A program made the translations under genes and the position numbers. Shown here piece by piece: positions 35,449-47,463 of a stretch of 64,000 nucleotides of DNA. Origin of the DNA: Aurelia coerulea (lineage: Eukaryota; Cnidaria; Scyphozoa; Semaeostomeae; Ulmaridae); assembly GCA_039566865.1 (NCBI GenBank), contig CM076944.1, forward strand, positions 5,850,501-5,914,500, written 5' to 3'. Below the pieces are notes generated by a model that saw only the letters and a program-made list of their open reading frames with translations, searched no databases and was not told the origin of the DNA. Position 1 is the stretch's first letter; every line of letters begins with the position of its first letter.

Positions 35449-36244
35449 CCGGGTGTCCCAAAAAATGTTTAGGCGTTTGAACAATTCCTGTGAAGGAGCC
35501 TTGTGTTCAAAAATTTTACTTTTAGTTTATGGTATAGATGAGATCTCAACTTAGATTTTGCAACCTTGCATGTCCAAATCGGGTTCGTATTTGCAGAGTA
35601 ATTCACTTAAACAGGCAACATTTCTTGGGCAGCCTAAGACAGATGGTCACTTAATTATGCAGTTACTATGTGTAATTAATAAAGAGCTGCTGGGGCAGCT
35701 AAATACATTATTTTTGGAAGTTTGTTGAGCTATGAAAGTGCAATTTACTGTTCACTATTCTGAAGCCCAATATGACTGAACAATCACAACTGTAACGAAG
35801 CTTGGGTGAGAAAGATCCTTTAGTTCCAGAAGACACTACTCGACACACCGTTCAAGTTTCTTCGGTCCTAGAACCTTGCGCTGTGAACTGTTTAAGTGCA
35901 AATGCATCTTTTCTTTTAATATTTTCTCTAATTTATGTAATAGTTTCATTGATGAGGAGATGTTTAAGAATACAAATTTCAATGGTTGAACCGACTCAAA
36001 ATTTTCTTTAAATTACGCATTGATAGTAGTAGCATAATTCAACAAGCATCTGTCTCAGGTTGCCTCAGAAATTTCTGCTCTTTGGGTGAAGTAATCTGGG
36101 AATGATCAAATCCGATTTGATCATGCGAGGTTGCAAAATCTAAGTTGAGATCTCATCTATACAATAAAATGAAAATGGAAATTTTGAATACAATCCTCCT
36201 TCGCAGGAACTGTTCAAACGCATTTACTTTTTTGGGACACCCGG
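35449..36244. mobile_element. Mariner-like TA element, 796 bp
   Basis: The ends are CCGGGTGTCCCAAAAAA and its inverse, flanked by TA. Inverted arms of more than 110 bp share GCGTTTGAACA, CCTG.GAAGGAG and GATGAGATCTCAACTTAGAT. There is no transposase. The phrase ATAAATCACAACTA occurs just outside both ends. Confidence 0.85.
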
Positions 36245-36549
36245 TATAAATAAATCACAACTATATTTAAGAATTGTCATGGGGAATATTTGTGTGGAAA
36301 GTGTTTTGACAACAAGGTGCACCAAAGAGCCATTTATGAAAGTTTCTTTACTAAGAAATGCGCGAAAAAGGCTAAGTAATCTCCTCACTTAAACCAACGT
36401 GAAAAATTACCTTTCCGTTCCTTTGAGGCTTAAGAAATTAATGTTGCAAAAAGTATCAGATCATATACGATGTTGCTTTAAGTGAGTATGATAATTCGAT
36501 TCCGAACTCTTGAAAGGAGCGAAATGTGCTCGGGTGATGAGATCGTTTA

Positions 36550-37155
36550 CCGGGTGCGCCAAAATAAACTATGCACTTTAGGCAGTCCACGATAAATCGT
36601 ACACTGGACCGATTTTGAAGATTTATGACTTAATCTTTAGCAGAAAGCCTTAATTAGATTCTAGGATTTTTTGCCAATATTTCCGTTTTCTGATTTTAGA
36701 GCTATAAGCGAGTTTTTTCAAATGTCCATTTTCGAAAACATTGAAAACGATCAAAAAACGTCGATCAAATTTTAAAAGATTCAACATGAATGCACAAGGA
36801 GAAAACGTTTCAGGGGGATTTGGGGGTTTAGTACGAACTCTCGTATTAGCAGATTATAATTGGTCGATTTCTGAATCTTAAATCACCACGAACAAGTTCT
36901 CTCTTTGTCCATTCATGTTCATCATTTAGAAAACTTGATCGGTGCTTTTTTTTATCTTTTTCAGTGTTTTCGAAAACTAAAATTTTAGGAAACTCGCTTC
37001 TAGCTCTAAAAATTGAAAATGAAAAAATTTGCAAAAAATCCCAGTATCTAATTCAGGCTTTCTGCTAAAGATTAAGTCGTGAATCATCAAAATCGGTCCA
37101 GTGTACGATTTATTGTGGCCTGCCAAACGTGCATAGTTTATTTTGGCGCACACGG
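36550..37155. mobile_element. Mariner-like TA element, CCGGGTGCGCC subfamily
   Basis: The ends are CCGGGTGCGCCAAAATAAAC and an inverted GTTTATTTTGGCGCACACGG, flanked by TA. The long inverted arms share ATAAATCGTACACTGGACCG and TTAATCTTTAGCAGAAAGCC. Confidence 0.85.
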
Positions 37156-37979
37156 TATATTTTTGATCGAAGGTTTTAGGCCTGTTTTCACGCACTTGGA
37201 AGTTACGGATGTTTCTAAACTAAAGTTTACCTATACTTCCAATGCTCAGAAACATAGAAAAGAATTTATAAAATACTTCAGCCTTTTGACTATCAGCTAA
37301 TGTAAACTTTGATTCAATACACCTCAAGTCTTCTCCGTGTGCCAATTTTTTAAACAGTTGAAGTTCCTTTGGTCCATGCGGTACAATTTGTGTAGAGGGA
37401 TCTGTTTTAGTGCTGAAATCAAGATCAACACCATTTTGTGATCCAACACCTTACGATCATATTAAATTATCCTTTTTTTAGCAAGGTGGAGTTAGACAGG
37501 GGCCTTATGGCGTGGGCTAACAGTCCTGAATAAGCATCCTAGATCAAGGCCCTCAAATTCGACGATCTGTTCCGAAATTTCAAAATTTGCGAACCAATCT
37601 CCTGTATCTTAACCACCATTAAAACACAGATTTTGAAGCTATTTCTAAAACGAAAAATAAAAAAAAAATGGCGCTCTCCAAAATAAAATCACGCAGTGAT
37701 AGACTGCGAATCTTTCGCGTAGCAAAATGTTTACTGACAACAGTGGCATGTGGGGATGTCCACCCCCTAAGGATTGCCCCCTTGCTAGTATTAATTCAAC
37801 ATTAGGACCAACAAATGTCCCAATCGTTTTGCTGTCGCTATATTTGAAGTGGCGATATTTGTTTTGACGTCATGGGAAGAAAAGAGTTCTTGAAGATAAC
37901 ACAGTGACAGCTTATCTATCGAGGGGTGTCTCACGAACGAGATTTGTGAAAACTAAATGATTTTTGGAGACTTTTCTAT

Positions 37980-38536
37980 GGTAACAAGGGGCCTACCACG
38001 CCCTGAAATCTCGTATGCTCTTTGGTCAAAATTGTTTAGGTTTTGAAGAAAATTTTCACAAGTTTTTTCACAAAAACATCCCAGCTAACCTCTAGGAATC
38101 TTAGGAATACAGCAACTGACCTCAGGTTACCAAAGAAAAACTCCAAAAATGGACAGAAATGTTTTTCGTTTGGAGGTGCCAAGTCTGGGAATGGCCTCTC
38201 AGTTAAGTGTAAGCTGGCATCCTTAATGAATAGATTTAAACAATGTATATAGGGAAAGCTAGTTGTAAATAATGTGTTTGCCATATGGATTTTCTTTTAT
38301 TGTAAATATTCATTTTAGATTATGATTGAATTGTATTAGGTTGATTTAAGTTATGATAATATTTAATTTTTGTAAATTTTGTAGTGGAGGGCCCCTTGAA
38401 AATCAGCATCGCTGAAGGGCTACCCTCCTTAAATATTTGAAAATGAAATGAAACGATTTTGACCAAAGAGCTTACGAGATTTCAGGGCGACCAAAGAGCA
38501 TACGAGATTTCAGGGCGTGGTAGGCCCCTTGTTACC
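37980..38536. repeat. Snap-back arms enclosing a LINE tail
   Basis: The left arm 37980-38032 (CAAGGGGCCTACCACG, CCCTGAAATCTCGTATGCTC, TTTGGTC) is repeated inverted at 38455-38536. In the right arm the roughly 30-bp block GACCAAAGAGC.TACGAGAT is duplicated in tandem. A LINE fragment fills the middle. Confidence 0.75.
38043..38455 (+). pseudogene. LINE ORF2 tail and 3' UTR
   Basis: The frame to 38252 gives LRNTATDLRLPK, then KCFSFGGAKSGNGL and SFK-like residues, the tail expected of a jockey/CR1-type ORF2 (normally KSFSYRGA..WN.LP). An A-rich 3' UTR follows, ending in GAAATGAAAC. It is 5'-truncated. Confidence 0.65.
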
Positions 38537-40670
38537 AGTGTTTGGTTCTTGTATCCAACGTTGTCATTGCGTAGCTACTATTTGTCGATCCAAAAATTGA
38601 TATCTAGAGTACCCGAGACGGATATCCTTATGCCATATTGCAGGAGATCTTTGGAAAAATTACCAAAACTGTTGCGAAAATATGTTGTTGTGGGTAGTTA
38701 CAAAGGAAATTGATACAATCTTACGTTACTCATCTCGGATCTATTGGATTTAAGGCAAACCAAAAGATCAAAATGTGGCCTTTACGACTTAAATGGAAAT
38801 CTTTTTACAATATAAGATCACAACAGCTGAAAATGATAGAAGTTTTCACCAGCGAAATGAACTTTGATGGTACCGAAATATTTCCGGTAAAACATATATC
38901 ATGCCAGTGGCTGCTTGATGTTTTCATTTACTTTGAAAAAAACATTTGCAGGGTGCAGAGGAACTGCAGACTCGATTTAATGTTTTCAGGTCACCAAAAG
39001 GAACCTAAACTGTCCGCGAATGACAAGCAAAGGGTCAGTGAATAGGTGCGGAACATAAGTTTTTCCGTGGTGGAACTTTTCTAAAATAGCGAATGTCCAA
39101 CGTAAAACAAGGGGCGAATAATTCCTCCAAGGAGTCCAAAGAAGGATTTCCAGATGTTTTCACGAATATTTATCGCGGAAAGTCCCAAAGGGTATGAGAA
39201 GCTTGAGTCTCCATCTGCCCTTGGCCCTAAAAAGGCCTCAAACATGCTTCGAGCACTTTGTTGGATGAAACACGACAACACTTTGTCGCCTGGAACTTAA
39301 AGATGTGATGTTTGTTGTAATCATGAGTGTCCTTCTCTAAACTTTCCATGTTATGTTGTCAAATTTTGAAATATAGCCAGGGAAAATGTAGCTTTAGGCC
39401 TCAACATGATTTTAGCCTGATGCCTCTAAAGTCTGTCTCAAATTAGATTTCACGTGAGATTTGCGACAACGCAAAATTTCTTTTGTAAAACACCCCAGTT
39501 GTTCTTTTTCGCAGGAATTTTCATGTGAATTCCCGAAATTCCCAAATCAAGTATAAGATAAGGAAACAGCTCTTTTTTGAGCTCCATGGTATGAGAGTGT
39601 GTCAGAAACGGACTTTCTGAAAACATGGAATGACGTAAAATAACAGCAATTGCCGAATTCACGTTCAAATGTTCAACTGCTTGTGAGTGCAGCTTTGCAC
39701 CAGGCATGACATTCGTTCAAAATTCTGGCTAGGTGGCGATCAGCCCATTGCAGATAACGTGAAGGGTTCATCACAGTCGAAAGGGGTTTCTGACGTCAGC
39801 AATACACCAAGGTATGTTCTGTTTTGAGTAAGGCTTAAAATAGAGACAGCTTTCCAAAAATAAACGCAGTTCAAAAAAAGCAACACAATATAAGTCAGCC
39901 TTCCCGGACCATCTTCGGAGCCTCCCCTGGAACGATTCTTCCTGTTCTTTGTATTTTCGGTCTTTGAGAGAATATGCGGATAAAGCGATGGTAGTGCAAA
40001 CATAGAAATATGAATGCAAACAATACTGAGGTCTGCGTGCATGCGCAATTAGCGCACCAGGGAGCGCACATTTATTCATCAGCGCACATTTATTCAATAG
40101 CTGCTGCTGATACCCTGTTTCGGAAAAATGAATAAGCCTTCCTTATAGGAATGGTATTTTATAACGTTCTCGACAGGAGTGCGCGGGAAGGGAATATTTG
40201 GAGGGGCTTTCCGAATCTAGGCCTATTGTCTACAAAGATTTTATTTGGATTTTTGCCTGAGTACGGTATATTTTTGCAATTCTTACCAGCATTAGGGGGG
40301 CTACAGCCCAAGTCTCATGTCCTTGCTGCCGAACTTCACATAGCTTATTACTCTTGTCGTTCAGAGCAGTAGTACGTTTCAATTCACACTTGAAGATCGA
40401 TCTTTGAGTTTTTGCAGTTCTCTGAAAAGCCTTCAAAGCCCCATGGCCTTAGCCTGCAAAAAAGGTGTTCAGAATATGTGAATATCCTGACAGGAAGCAT
40501 ATTTTTAAAAACAGACGAATTTTTAGTCATTAGTTTAGCTTGAACAGCTTTGATGGCCATACCTGCTTGTGAGATCAGATCTTTGCAAATTGAAGTCAGC
40601 TACCCATACCCCCTTGCCAATCTTTCTAGTTTGAAGACCTTCTCTATGTGAACACTGTATTTTTATATAT

Positions 40671-41570
40671 TTATAGACTCGTTTCTTCCATATCAACAAG
40701 ACTTGATAATTCACTGATATCAATTCTTGGTTCTTCTTCAACTATTTTAGACATGTCCCTCTTCCTTGTTGCTGATCCTATATGCCTGTGAACCTGCACT
40801 GGGCATTCGATTAATTGTGATTTGGGTACTGTTGATGGGTTGGTCGAATCCTCGCAAGCCAAATCAAGATCTTGAAACGACTCCCAAATTCCTGAGCTGC
40901 TGTTCCGTCTGTATTCTGTATCACAAGATGCAACAGTTGTGCTGGAATCTTTATAACACGTACTAGTGCTTCCACCAGTACACAATCCACCAGTGCTTTG
41001 GCTTGATATGCTGCAACCTTGACCGACTTTCAAGTTCTCGTAACTTACGTACTTAGCAAGTGCCCGTGTTTCAGGCCTCTCTTCTGAAACCATGTTCATT
41101 CTCCTTCGTTTTCTGTATGTATAAATGAGCTCATCTGATATCCTCTCCGCAAATTTCTTAGCCTGCTCCCTCGTCCTACACATTAAAACATGACACTCAA
41201 GTGCGCACAATGAGGTCAAATCTCTCTTTGGATTGTCTGGATTGTGGTAAAAGATCGCGACGATTTTCTGATTTCTAGCATCGACGCACGAAAGGACGAC
41301 TCTGTGCATTTCTAACTTCACAACATCAAGCGCATTGTCCTCAGCTAGTCCGATCATGCTGTCTTCGGCGAACGTGAAAACAAACGGAGTTCGTTGTTTA
41401 CCTATTAGTTGAGAAATTGTTTGCTGTAGTTCGATTGAATCTGGCTGCTTGGCGAATAAATAACCAAAGTAGTAGACATTATATCCAGTTAGACAAGGCT
41501 CTTGTCCATCATTCATCCGTTTCTCTCCGTGGCAATTTGTCAAACCGAGCAAGCGTTTAACGACATCCAT
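40671..41570 (-). CDS. Second PTB/PID-domain protein, single exon
   Basis: This is an intact 299-residue single-exon frame. The start context is strong (A at -3, G at +4). Residues 28-152 fit a PTB/PID domain: first strand GYNVYYFGYLFA, a helix around 44-56, strand FVFTFAEDSMIGL, then LEMHRVVLSCVDA, KIVAIFYHN and ALECHVLMCR, with a C-terminal helix TREQAKKFAERISDELIYTY. A basic RKRRRM patch follows, then a Ser/Thr/Cys-rich tail (about 165-240) and an acidic C-terminus. It is probably a cytoplasmic adaptor binding NPxY-type peptides, by analogy with the fold. It shares architecture, but little sequence beyond the domain signature, with the gene at 21359. A candidate AATAAA on this strand lies at 40240-40245, about 430 bases past the stop. 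No confident ortholog name. Confidence 0.85.
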   Translation of the reverse strand: MDVVKRLLGLTNCHGEKRMNDGQEPCLTGYNVYYFGYLFAKQPDSIELQQTISQLIGKQRTPFVFTFAEDSMIGLAEDNALDVVKLEMHRVVLSCVDARNQKIVAIFYHNPDNPKRDLTSLCALECHVLMCRTREQAKKFAERISDELIYTYRKRRRMNMVSEERPETRALAKYVSYENLKVGQGCSISSQSTGGLCTGGSTSTCYKDSSTTVASCDTEYRRNSSSGIWESFQDLDLACEDSTNPSTVPKSQLIECPVQVHRHIGSATRKRDMSKIVEEEPRIDISELSSLVDMEETSL

Positions 41571-43146
41571 CTTAACCTTCTCAAGGCGATTGATTATGTT
41601 GCAAGTGTGTGAAAGGCCTGAGATATGATCAGTAAAAGCTTTTTACAATTCGATAACCATCAGTGGCCGCGTTTACATTATTGCTATTAGTTATTTAAAG
41701 AAACTTTTGTCTTTTGAACACAAACATCAGGAGCGCAGAGTGCAATATGAAATCCTTATTTTTAATTCCCTTGCGAATAATCACATTTTCCTGCTTGATG
41801 AAACAGTGCATTTAGTTGTAGGAAACCACGCTGTTAGCCATTAAGAATTTGAGTTTTCCACAAACTATTTCAATTATTCTCAGTTGTGAACAAAATACAG
41901 CGTCTAAAACTTCTGCTAAAGCTCCACTGGCGATTGCTCGATAACAACAAACAGAGAGAAGTCTTATAGTCACTGGCAACAATAGTGCTACGGCAGGGCT
42001 TCCATAAAAGTGTGTTTTCCAATCAAAAACAAATAGGAATATATGCAATAAAAAACAAATAGATTTCAGAAGTTTTGATCCAATATTTTGTGATAATTAT
42101 TTCGTTTGTGTTTTTCACGATCATCTTTTCGGTGGTTGCACTTTCATTCAAATGCTAATTTGCTTCTTTTCAAATTCGCTGCCCATAGGTCAGGCATGGT
42201 TTCCTTCCAATTTATCTCCCATAATGGTGAAAGATTTCCGTTCACAACATCACAACAACCAAAATAAACGTTCCGTATTACCTCGTTCTCATTTAGAGGT
42301 TGACTTTGAAAGAAGAAGCCTGAAGAAGCTATGGCCATAGAGTTAGGAAACAGCTTTACCCAATTTTGGAGTGCCCTACTCTGTCCACGGATCATTTACT
42401 ACCGTTTTACACACATTCCAGGAGGGGGCAGGGCCGTCGAAAGCCAGCTGGGCCCCCCTGAGTGACTTTTACAACGAGGCCCCAAGGGAAACTTTCTTCA
42501 CCCCCGAAAATGAGGGGAATGCCCTATTTAAGGAATAGCGGTTTTTAAAAAATAGTTAAAAATTGCTTAAATTTCCATGTCAAAGTCCTCCAAATAATGT
42601 ATGTACATCAAGGACATCTTTTTGGTCGGTATTAAGAACATAAGTATGAAATTTGTGCACACTCAAAACAGTTCCATGCAGGCTTTCATTTCCACCAAGT
42701 CATTCATTATGTCCTATCCTCAACAATAAAGATCCGTCCGCCCAGCCTATTTCAAGTTACTGTTCTCAAGTTGATTTACTTGTCAAGGGAAGGAACCGTC
42801 ACATAACTTTTAGTCTAAAAAATATTTGTAAATATACGTTGTCCTCTCATTTTTTGCGATAATCAACATAGGGCAACATAGGTACAGAGGTTTTACGGGC
42901 CCGTTAAAGCCCAGGCCCCGTACCTCTTACCCCCTCGACGTCCCCTTCTCGATGCTACTGGCAGGGGTACTCCCATACTTTACTTGACGGGATGTGCCCC
43001 TCAACAGGGTGTCCTTTCATGATAAAACTTACGGTTGACGAGAAAATTGCGGGCCACGGTGAATTATGGGAACAGGGAAAAGAACGATAGGGTTAAGATA
43101 AATAATGAAGGGAAATTACGGGAAAGAGTGTCATTAGCAAGAACTA

Positions 43147-43174
43147 CCGGATGTCCCAAAATGATGTATTATCG
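43147..43174. mobile_element. Left end of an interrupted TA element
   Basis: CCGGATGTCCCAAAATGATG preceded by TA is the terminus of the family seen whole at 49427-49995. It breaks off after TATTATCG and resumes at 49199 with TATTATCGTTTGAT, the continuation expected from the intact copy (TATTATTGTTTGATTG). The right end was not located. Confidence 0.75.
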
Positions 43175-44164
43175 TAGCCTCACTACATAAGGACCCTCAA
43201 CTTACGCTCATCTAATTGAAGTGAATTAATGTTGTTGTTGTCGCTCCAGTCAAGGGCCTTATGGACTAACTCTTCTCAAAACGGCAAAAAAATTCTCGCC
43301 AGGAACAAATTTGTTCCTGGACCAATCAGGATGCAAGACTTGAAATAACTTGATGGGATTGGCTGATTCTTCTTCAATTTAAACTTCCCGCCAAAGGCAA
43401 ACAAACGAATTCGAACAACGCGTTCGACTGAACTGCTCCAACGATCAAAATCTCAAAGTAGCGAACGAATTTACGAGATCTTTTGCGTCCCCAAACAACC
43501 AAAATATCACTTATGGGTTGGATTTTTTTGCTTTAATAGCTTGAAGAAACATTCATCTAAGTACTGATAGCTTGTTTTGCAGTGTAGCACTTCAGGAAAA
43601 CCACTTTTTGCGGGGATTTAGGGTCGGTGGTTTCAAGAAAAAATAGCAGGTGATTTAGGCCATGTCCGTTTCTGGAAGCGTAAGTCCATGAGTCGTAGTT
43701 ATAGCGTCCATCAGCCTATCAATAGCGATAACCTACGAACATATAATCAGTCTAATCCCATAGCCTCACTACATAAGGACCCTCAACTTACGCTCATCTA
43801 ATTGAAGTGAATTAAGGTAGGATACCTATGAAATTTGACAAAAAAAGCAATTCCTCAAAAAAAGATTTATTATTTTTTTCATGGGAGATAAATGACTTGT
43901 TGAATTGTTCTCGAAGTTTTTTTTGGCCTAGAATGTAACATTTTGGAAAAAGGACAACTTTTTTCAATAGTCCTATGTTTTTATTTCCTTAGATACGGCC
44001 TTAGCAACGGAATTTTGGGTTTTATTTCTTAATTTTTCTTTTTTATCACCCCCAAAACAGTCCCCAACGGATGCATAGTTGGACCCTACCACCTTAAAAG
44101 GCTGTTTAACCACCTTATAACCAAAACGAGGCTGGGAATAACCCGGTTTGTCTTGCTGTGAACT

Positions 44165-44398
44165 TCACCATATAATTTCAAAATGTTGAGAGGCCATGGG
44201 CAGTCCAGTGATAAAGTGCTTCAAAAAAAAGTTCGTTGGACCCAACTTGGAGACTACTTTCTGATAGCATGAAATCAACAAACATACCTTTCTGATTACT
44301 TTTCCACTTGTTCGCGGTTGCATAGACCCGCAGTTTGTTAATAAATCAACAATTTGTCTCCTTATTTTGACAATAGGAAACTTCCTATCCAGCGCCAT
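44165..44398 (-). other. Exon-like frame, inverted copy 1
   Basis: The minus strand reads MALDRKFPIVKIRRQIVDLL, then TNCGSMQPRTSGKVIRK and a GTATGTTTG donor-like sequence. It matches the + strand copy at 47263 in frame and position of the donor. No family was recognised. Confidence 0.45.
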
Positions 44399-47262
44399 TT
44401 TGACATTTGTTTTTAGCGCATTATAAAATGCGGACCATATTTGAAAAGAGGCTCGTTATATTTTCACCAGTGATATGAAAAAGAGGCTATATCGTTCCAG
44501 GACATCAAGAACATGGCGAAGATGTGCTGGAATATTTCAATTTATTTGTTTCTTTAATTTTCATCACAAGAAATCCGCTACAACTATTTTCAAGGAAGAA
44601 AGAAACTCAACTCGCAGATAAAAGAGTCTGAACCTTTTTATATTCAGGTTGCAGCTCGCCATATTTGCCATATTTGCCATATTTGTCGTACCGTTAAAGT
44701 TCTCTGAAGCCCGGGGGGCTTTACCCTAGGTACCAGACTCTCTGGTACCCAAGGAAGGGGGGCTTATGCAATTTCAGAGACTCCACAGGGCGGACTTAAA
44801 AGAGAGGGGGCTCGTAAGTAACATGAAAAGAAAATGAACGACAGCTTGTCAGTTCTTTACCCCACATATTTTGCGGAATCGACATACACTTCACGAGTCA
44901 CATACGCAAGTTTGACACAGTTTTTATCCCAAACCATATCAAAACTAACTTGCAACGTTTTTTAGCTAGATAAATATAATTTTTTGGTATACTCTGCCAT
45001 TTTATATGAGTAGGGGGGGGGGGGGCTTAATTGAGAGAGGGGGCTTTTCAAAATGTTGGCTTAGAAGGGAGGGGCATATAAGACAGAGGAGTTTGATAGA
45101 GAGGGGGGCTTAAAAGAGCTTTGACGGTACACGGGACCACAAGAAAAGTCTAAGAAACTGCCAGTACTCAAAATCTGGTAAATCTAACAAACATAGGGTA
45201 AGGGTAATTTCTCAGTTTCTTACTTGAAAAAATACGTGTAAACATCCAACTTTTTTAAATCTAAAGGGAAGAGTAATAAAACCCTCATAATGAACTGGAA
45301 AAGAACGGCGCTGCAAGGGGTTGAAGTTGAACGTAGAATTGAATCTATGTATCTATGAAAAAACGAGGAGAGTCATCTGACTCTCTTCTAAATAACATCT
45401 GTGACAGTTTCATTCTCAAAACCAGGATTTAATGTAAGTTCTACCGCAAAAACGATTTGTACATTTGATTGAATTTCCTAACGTGGACAACGTTTGGTGA
45501 AAAATTTGCCAAGCTGCACAGTACTTTCGAGAGGGGGGGGGGGTAAAAGGGGTCGTGAAAGGCCCTCTAAGAGGCTGCGTTATCTCAATTAATTGGCCAA
45601 AAAGTTCCCTGGGACCTTAGTTATTCCGGCCCGGCCTGTCCTTCGCAGTATAATCATTTACTCTAATAAAAACAAAGACGGTGTATCCAATCAGTCAGGA
45701 GCATTGAGATATCTCATCGTACAGCCTATTATGTAAGACGTCGAGGTGAAATAGGATTGCTCTCTTGTTCTGTTCTTGTTTAACTTCTTTATCGAAGAGG
45801 TTTGCATTTGCATTTGAGGAGGATGCTACCCAGTCTCAATTGGAGCTAAAATATAGCTCTGCACAACCTAGAAACATACTTCTTATACTTCAGTGGAACA
45901 TTTAAAGTAACGTCACGAAGAGTGAAATACTGAAAAAGGCTCGTTTAGTTTTGACAATACGCCACTTCTAGCTGTTATTAGACTCCAATACCTTTTGCAC
46001 ACAGTTTTATTTTTATCAGGCTCTTTGAACCCTACAGTATCTAAGCTTTGTGAAGTAAGTGGCGATGCAATTTTACTATGGTCTGCTGTATTGCGGCTGA
46101 GCTTAAAAGTATTTGAGACTGCAATTTTGCCCATTCTTGACTACCATTGCTAGATGTTGTTTGGCTTTAACTCTGGTAAGGTCTGCACCCATGAGAGAAC
46201 CTTGTCCCCTCCTAATGGATTCTCTTCTACAAGCTTTTAGAGGAACATCTGAGATTTTGTAAAAATGTATAGGGTATTATTAGCTCATGAGGCTAAACAG
46301 CGGTCCTTGGAGAATTTAGAAGATTGCTATGCTAGAAACTACCAAAGACTCCTGACTCCTGATAAAAACAGCCTCGTTGCAAAAACCCTTAAAGAAGACA
46401 CTGCTGGATTGCGTTTCTTCAGTCTTTCTAGTGATTCGGAACTTTGCATCCACTTGGACTCGACTGTATCTGTAGAACGTTGGCTCTTTGTTTTGAGAGA
46501 TCCTTGGATTCCGTCGTTGCTCAGGAGTGCAAGGCTTACTTGGGGGGGGGGGGCAAGTGATCACACTCTCCCCATAGGTATAGCCAAACATGATAATGAT
46601 AGGTATAGCAATAAACTAAGGAACGGTAACTTTATTAAAAGTCAATTCCTATTTGAACACGAGGACTTAGAAAACAAGTAACGAAATCGGAAATTCAGGT
46701 GCAGCGACCAAAAATCTATTTGCCTTCTTTCTCGATAAAATACGCGTTTTTCTTTAATAAACTTGGAAAAACGTTACATTGCACTCTAAGTGCAAAATTG
46801 CAGTGAATAGTACTCAAGAATAGGAGAGGAGTCGAATAACGTGTTGTCATAACAAGCACAGTGCTTCTCAAGTTTAGTTAAAGAGTTTTTTGGATTCTTA
46901 GCTTATTATAAACAAGTTTCTGTTTCAATAAAGTTAAGAAAGAAGAAGCAAATGTAACTGCAATCGTTACATTTCCAGGGGTTTATTACAGAATTTGCAA
47001 AACTATGATCAAAGTTTGTAAAATTTTGGTAATAGACTTGCACTAACATTTTCAATAAGTTTTGTCCAATTCTGCGATATTTTTAACAGAGATATGTATT
47101 TTTATAAATTTTCATTCATTCGTAATTTTACCTCGGGTTTTCATCCTGACTCCAGAGCTCCTGGAACAGCACAGCCTCCTTGCCGTGCTAACTTAGAAAG
47201 TACCCTTAGCCTCTGTTGGGGTTTGGTCCGCATTTTATAATCCACCAAAAGCGAATCTCAAA

Positions 47263-47463
47263 ATGGCGCTGGCTAGGAAGTTTCCTATTGTCAAAATAAG
47301 GAGACAAATTGTTTATTTTTTAACAAACTGCGGGTCTGTGCAACCGCGAACAAGTGGAAAAGTAATCAGGAAGGTATGTTTGATAATTTCATTTTATCAG
47401 AAAGTAGTCTCCAAGTTGGGTCCAACGAACTTAAACGATATCGGTGCACTGCCCATGGCCTAA
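47263..47463 (+). other. Exon-like frame, inverted copy 2
   Basis: It reads MALARKFPIVKIRRQIVYFL, then TNCGSVQPRTSGKVIRK, followed by GTATGTTTG. The ATG context is AAAATGG. Most differences from copy 1 are few and keep the frame open. It may be a captured first exon or the remains of an element gene. Confidence 0.45.

Larger units (their letters stand above)
22118..40670. other. Intergenic region between the two PTB genes
   Basis: No host gene was recognised in these 18.5 kb. Listed elements account for roughly a third. The remaining stretches (25180-25890, 27430-28460, 28950-30130, 31330-33790, 34085-35440, 37160-37970, 38540-40670) hold only short open frames without recognisable domains, plus simple repeats. 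Confidence 0.65.

Noticed and set aside
46265..46681. 138-residue open frame inside the TTAA element
   Set aside because: No recognisable transposase motif and it passes through a G-run; kept only as unplaced interior.
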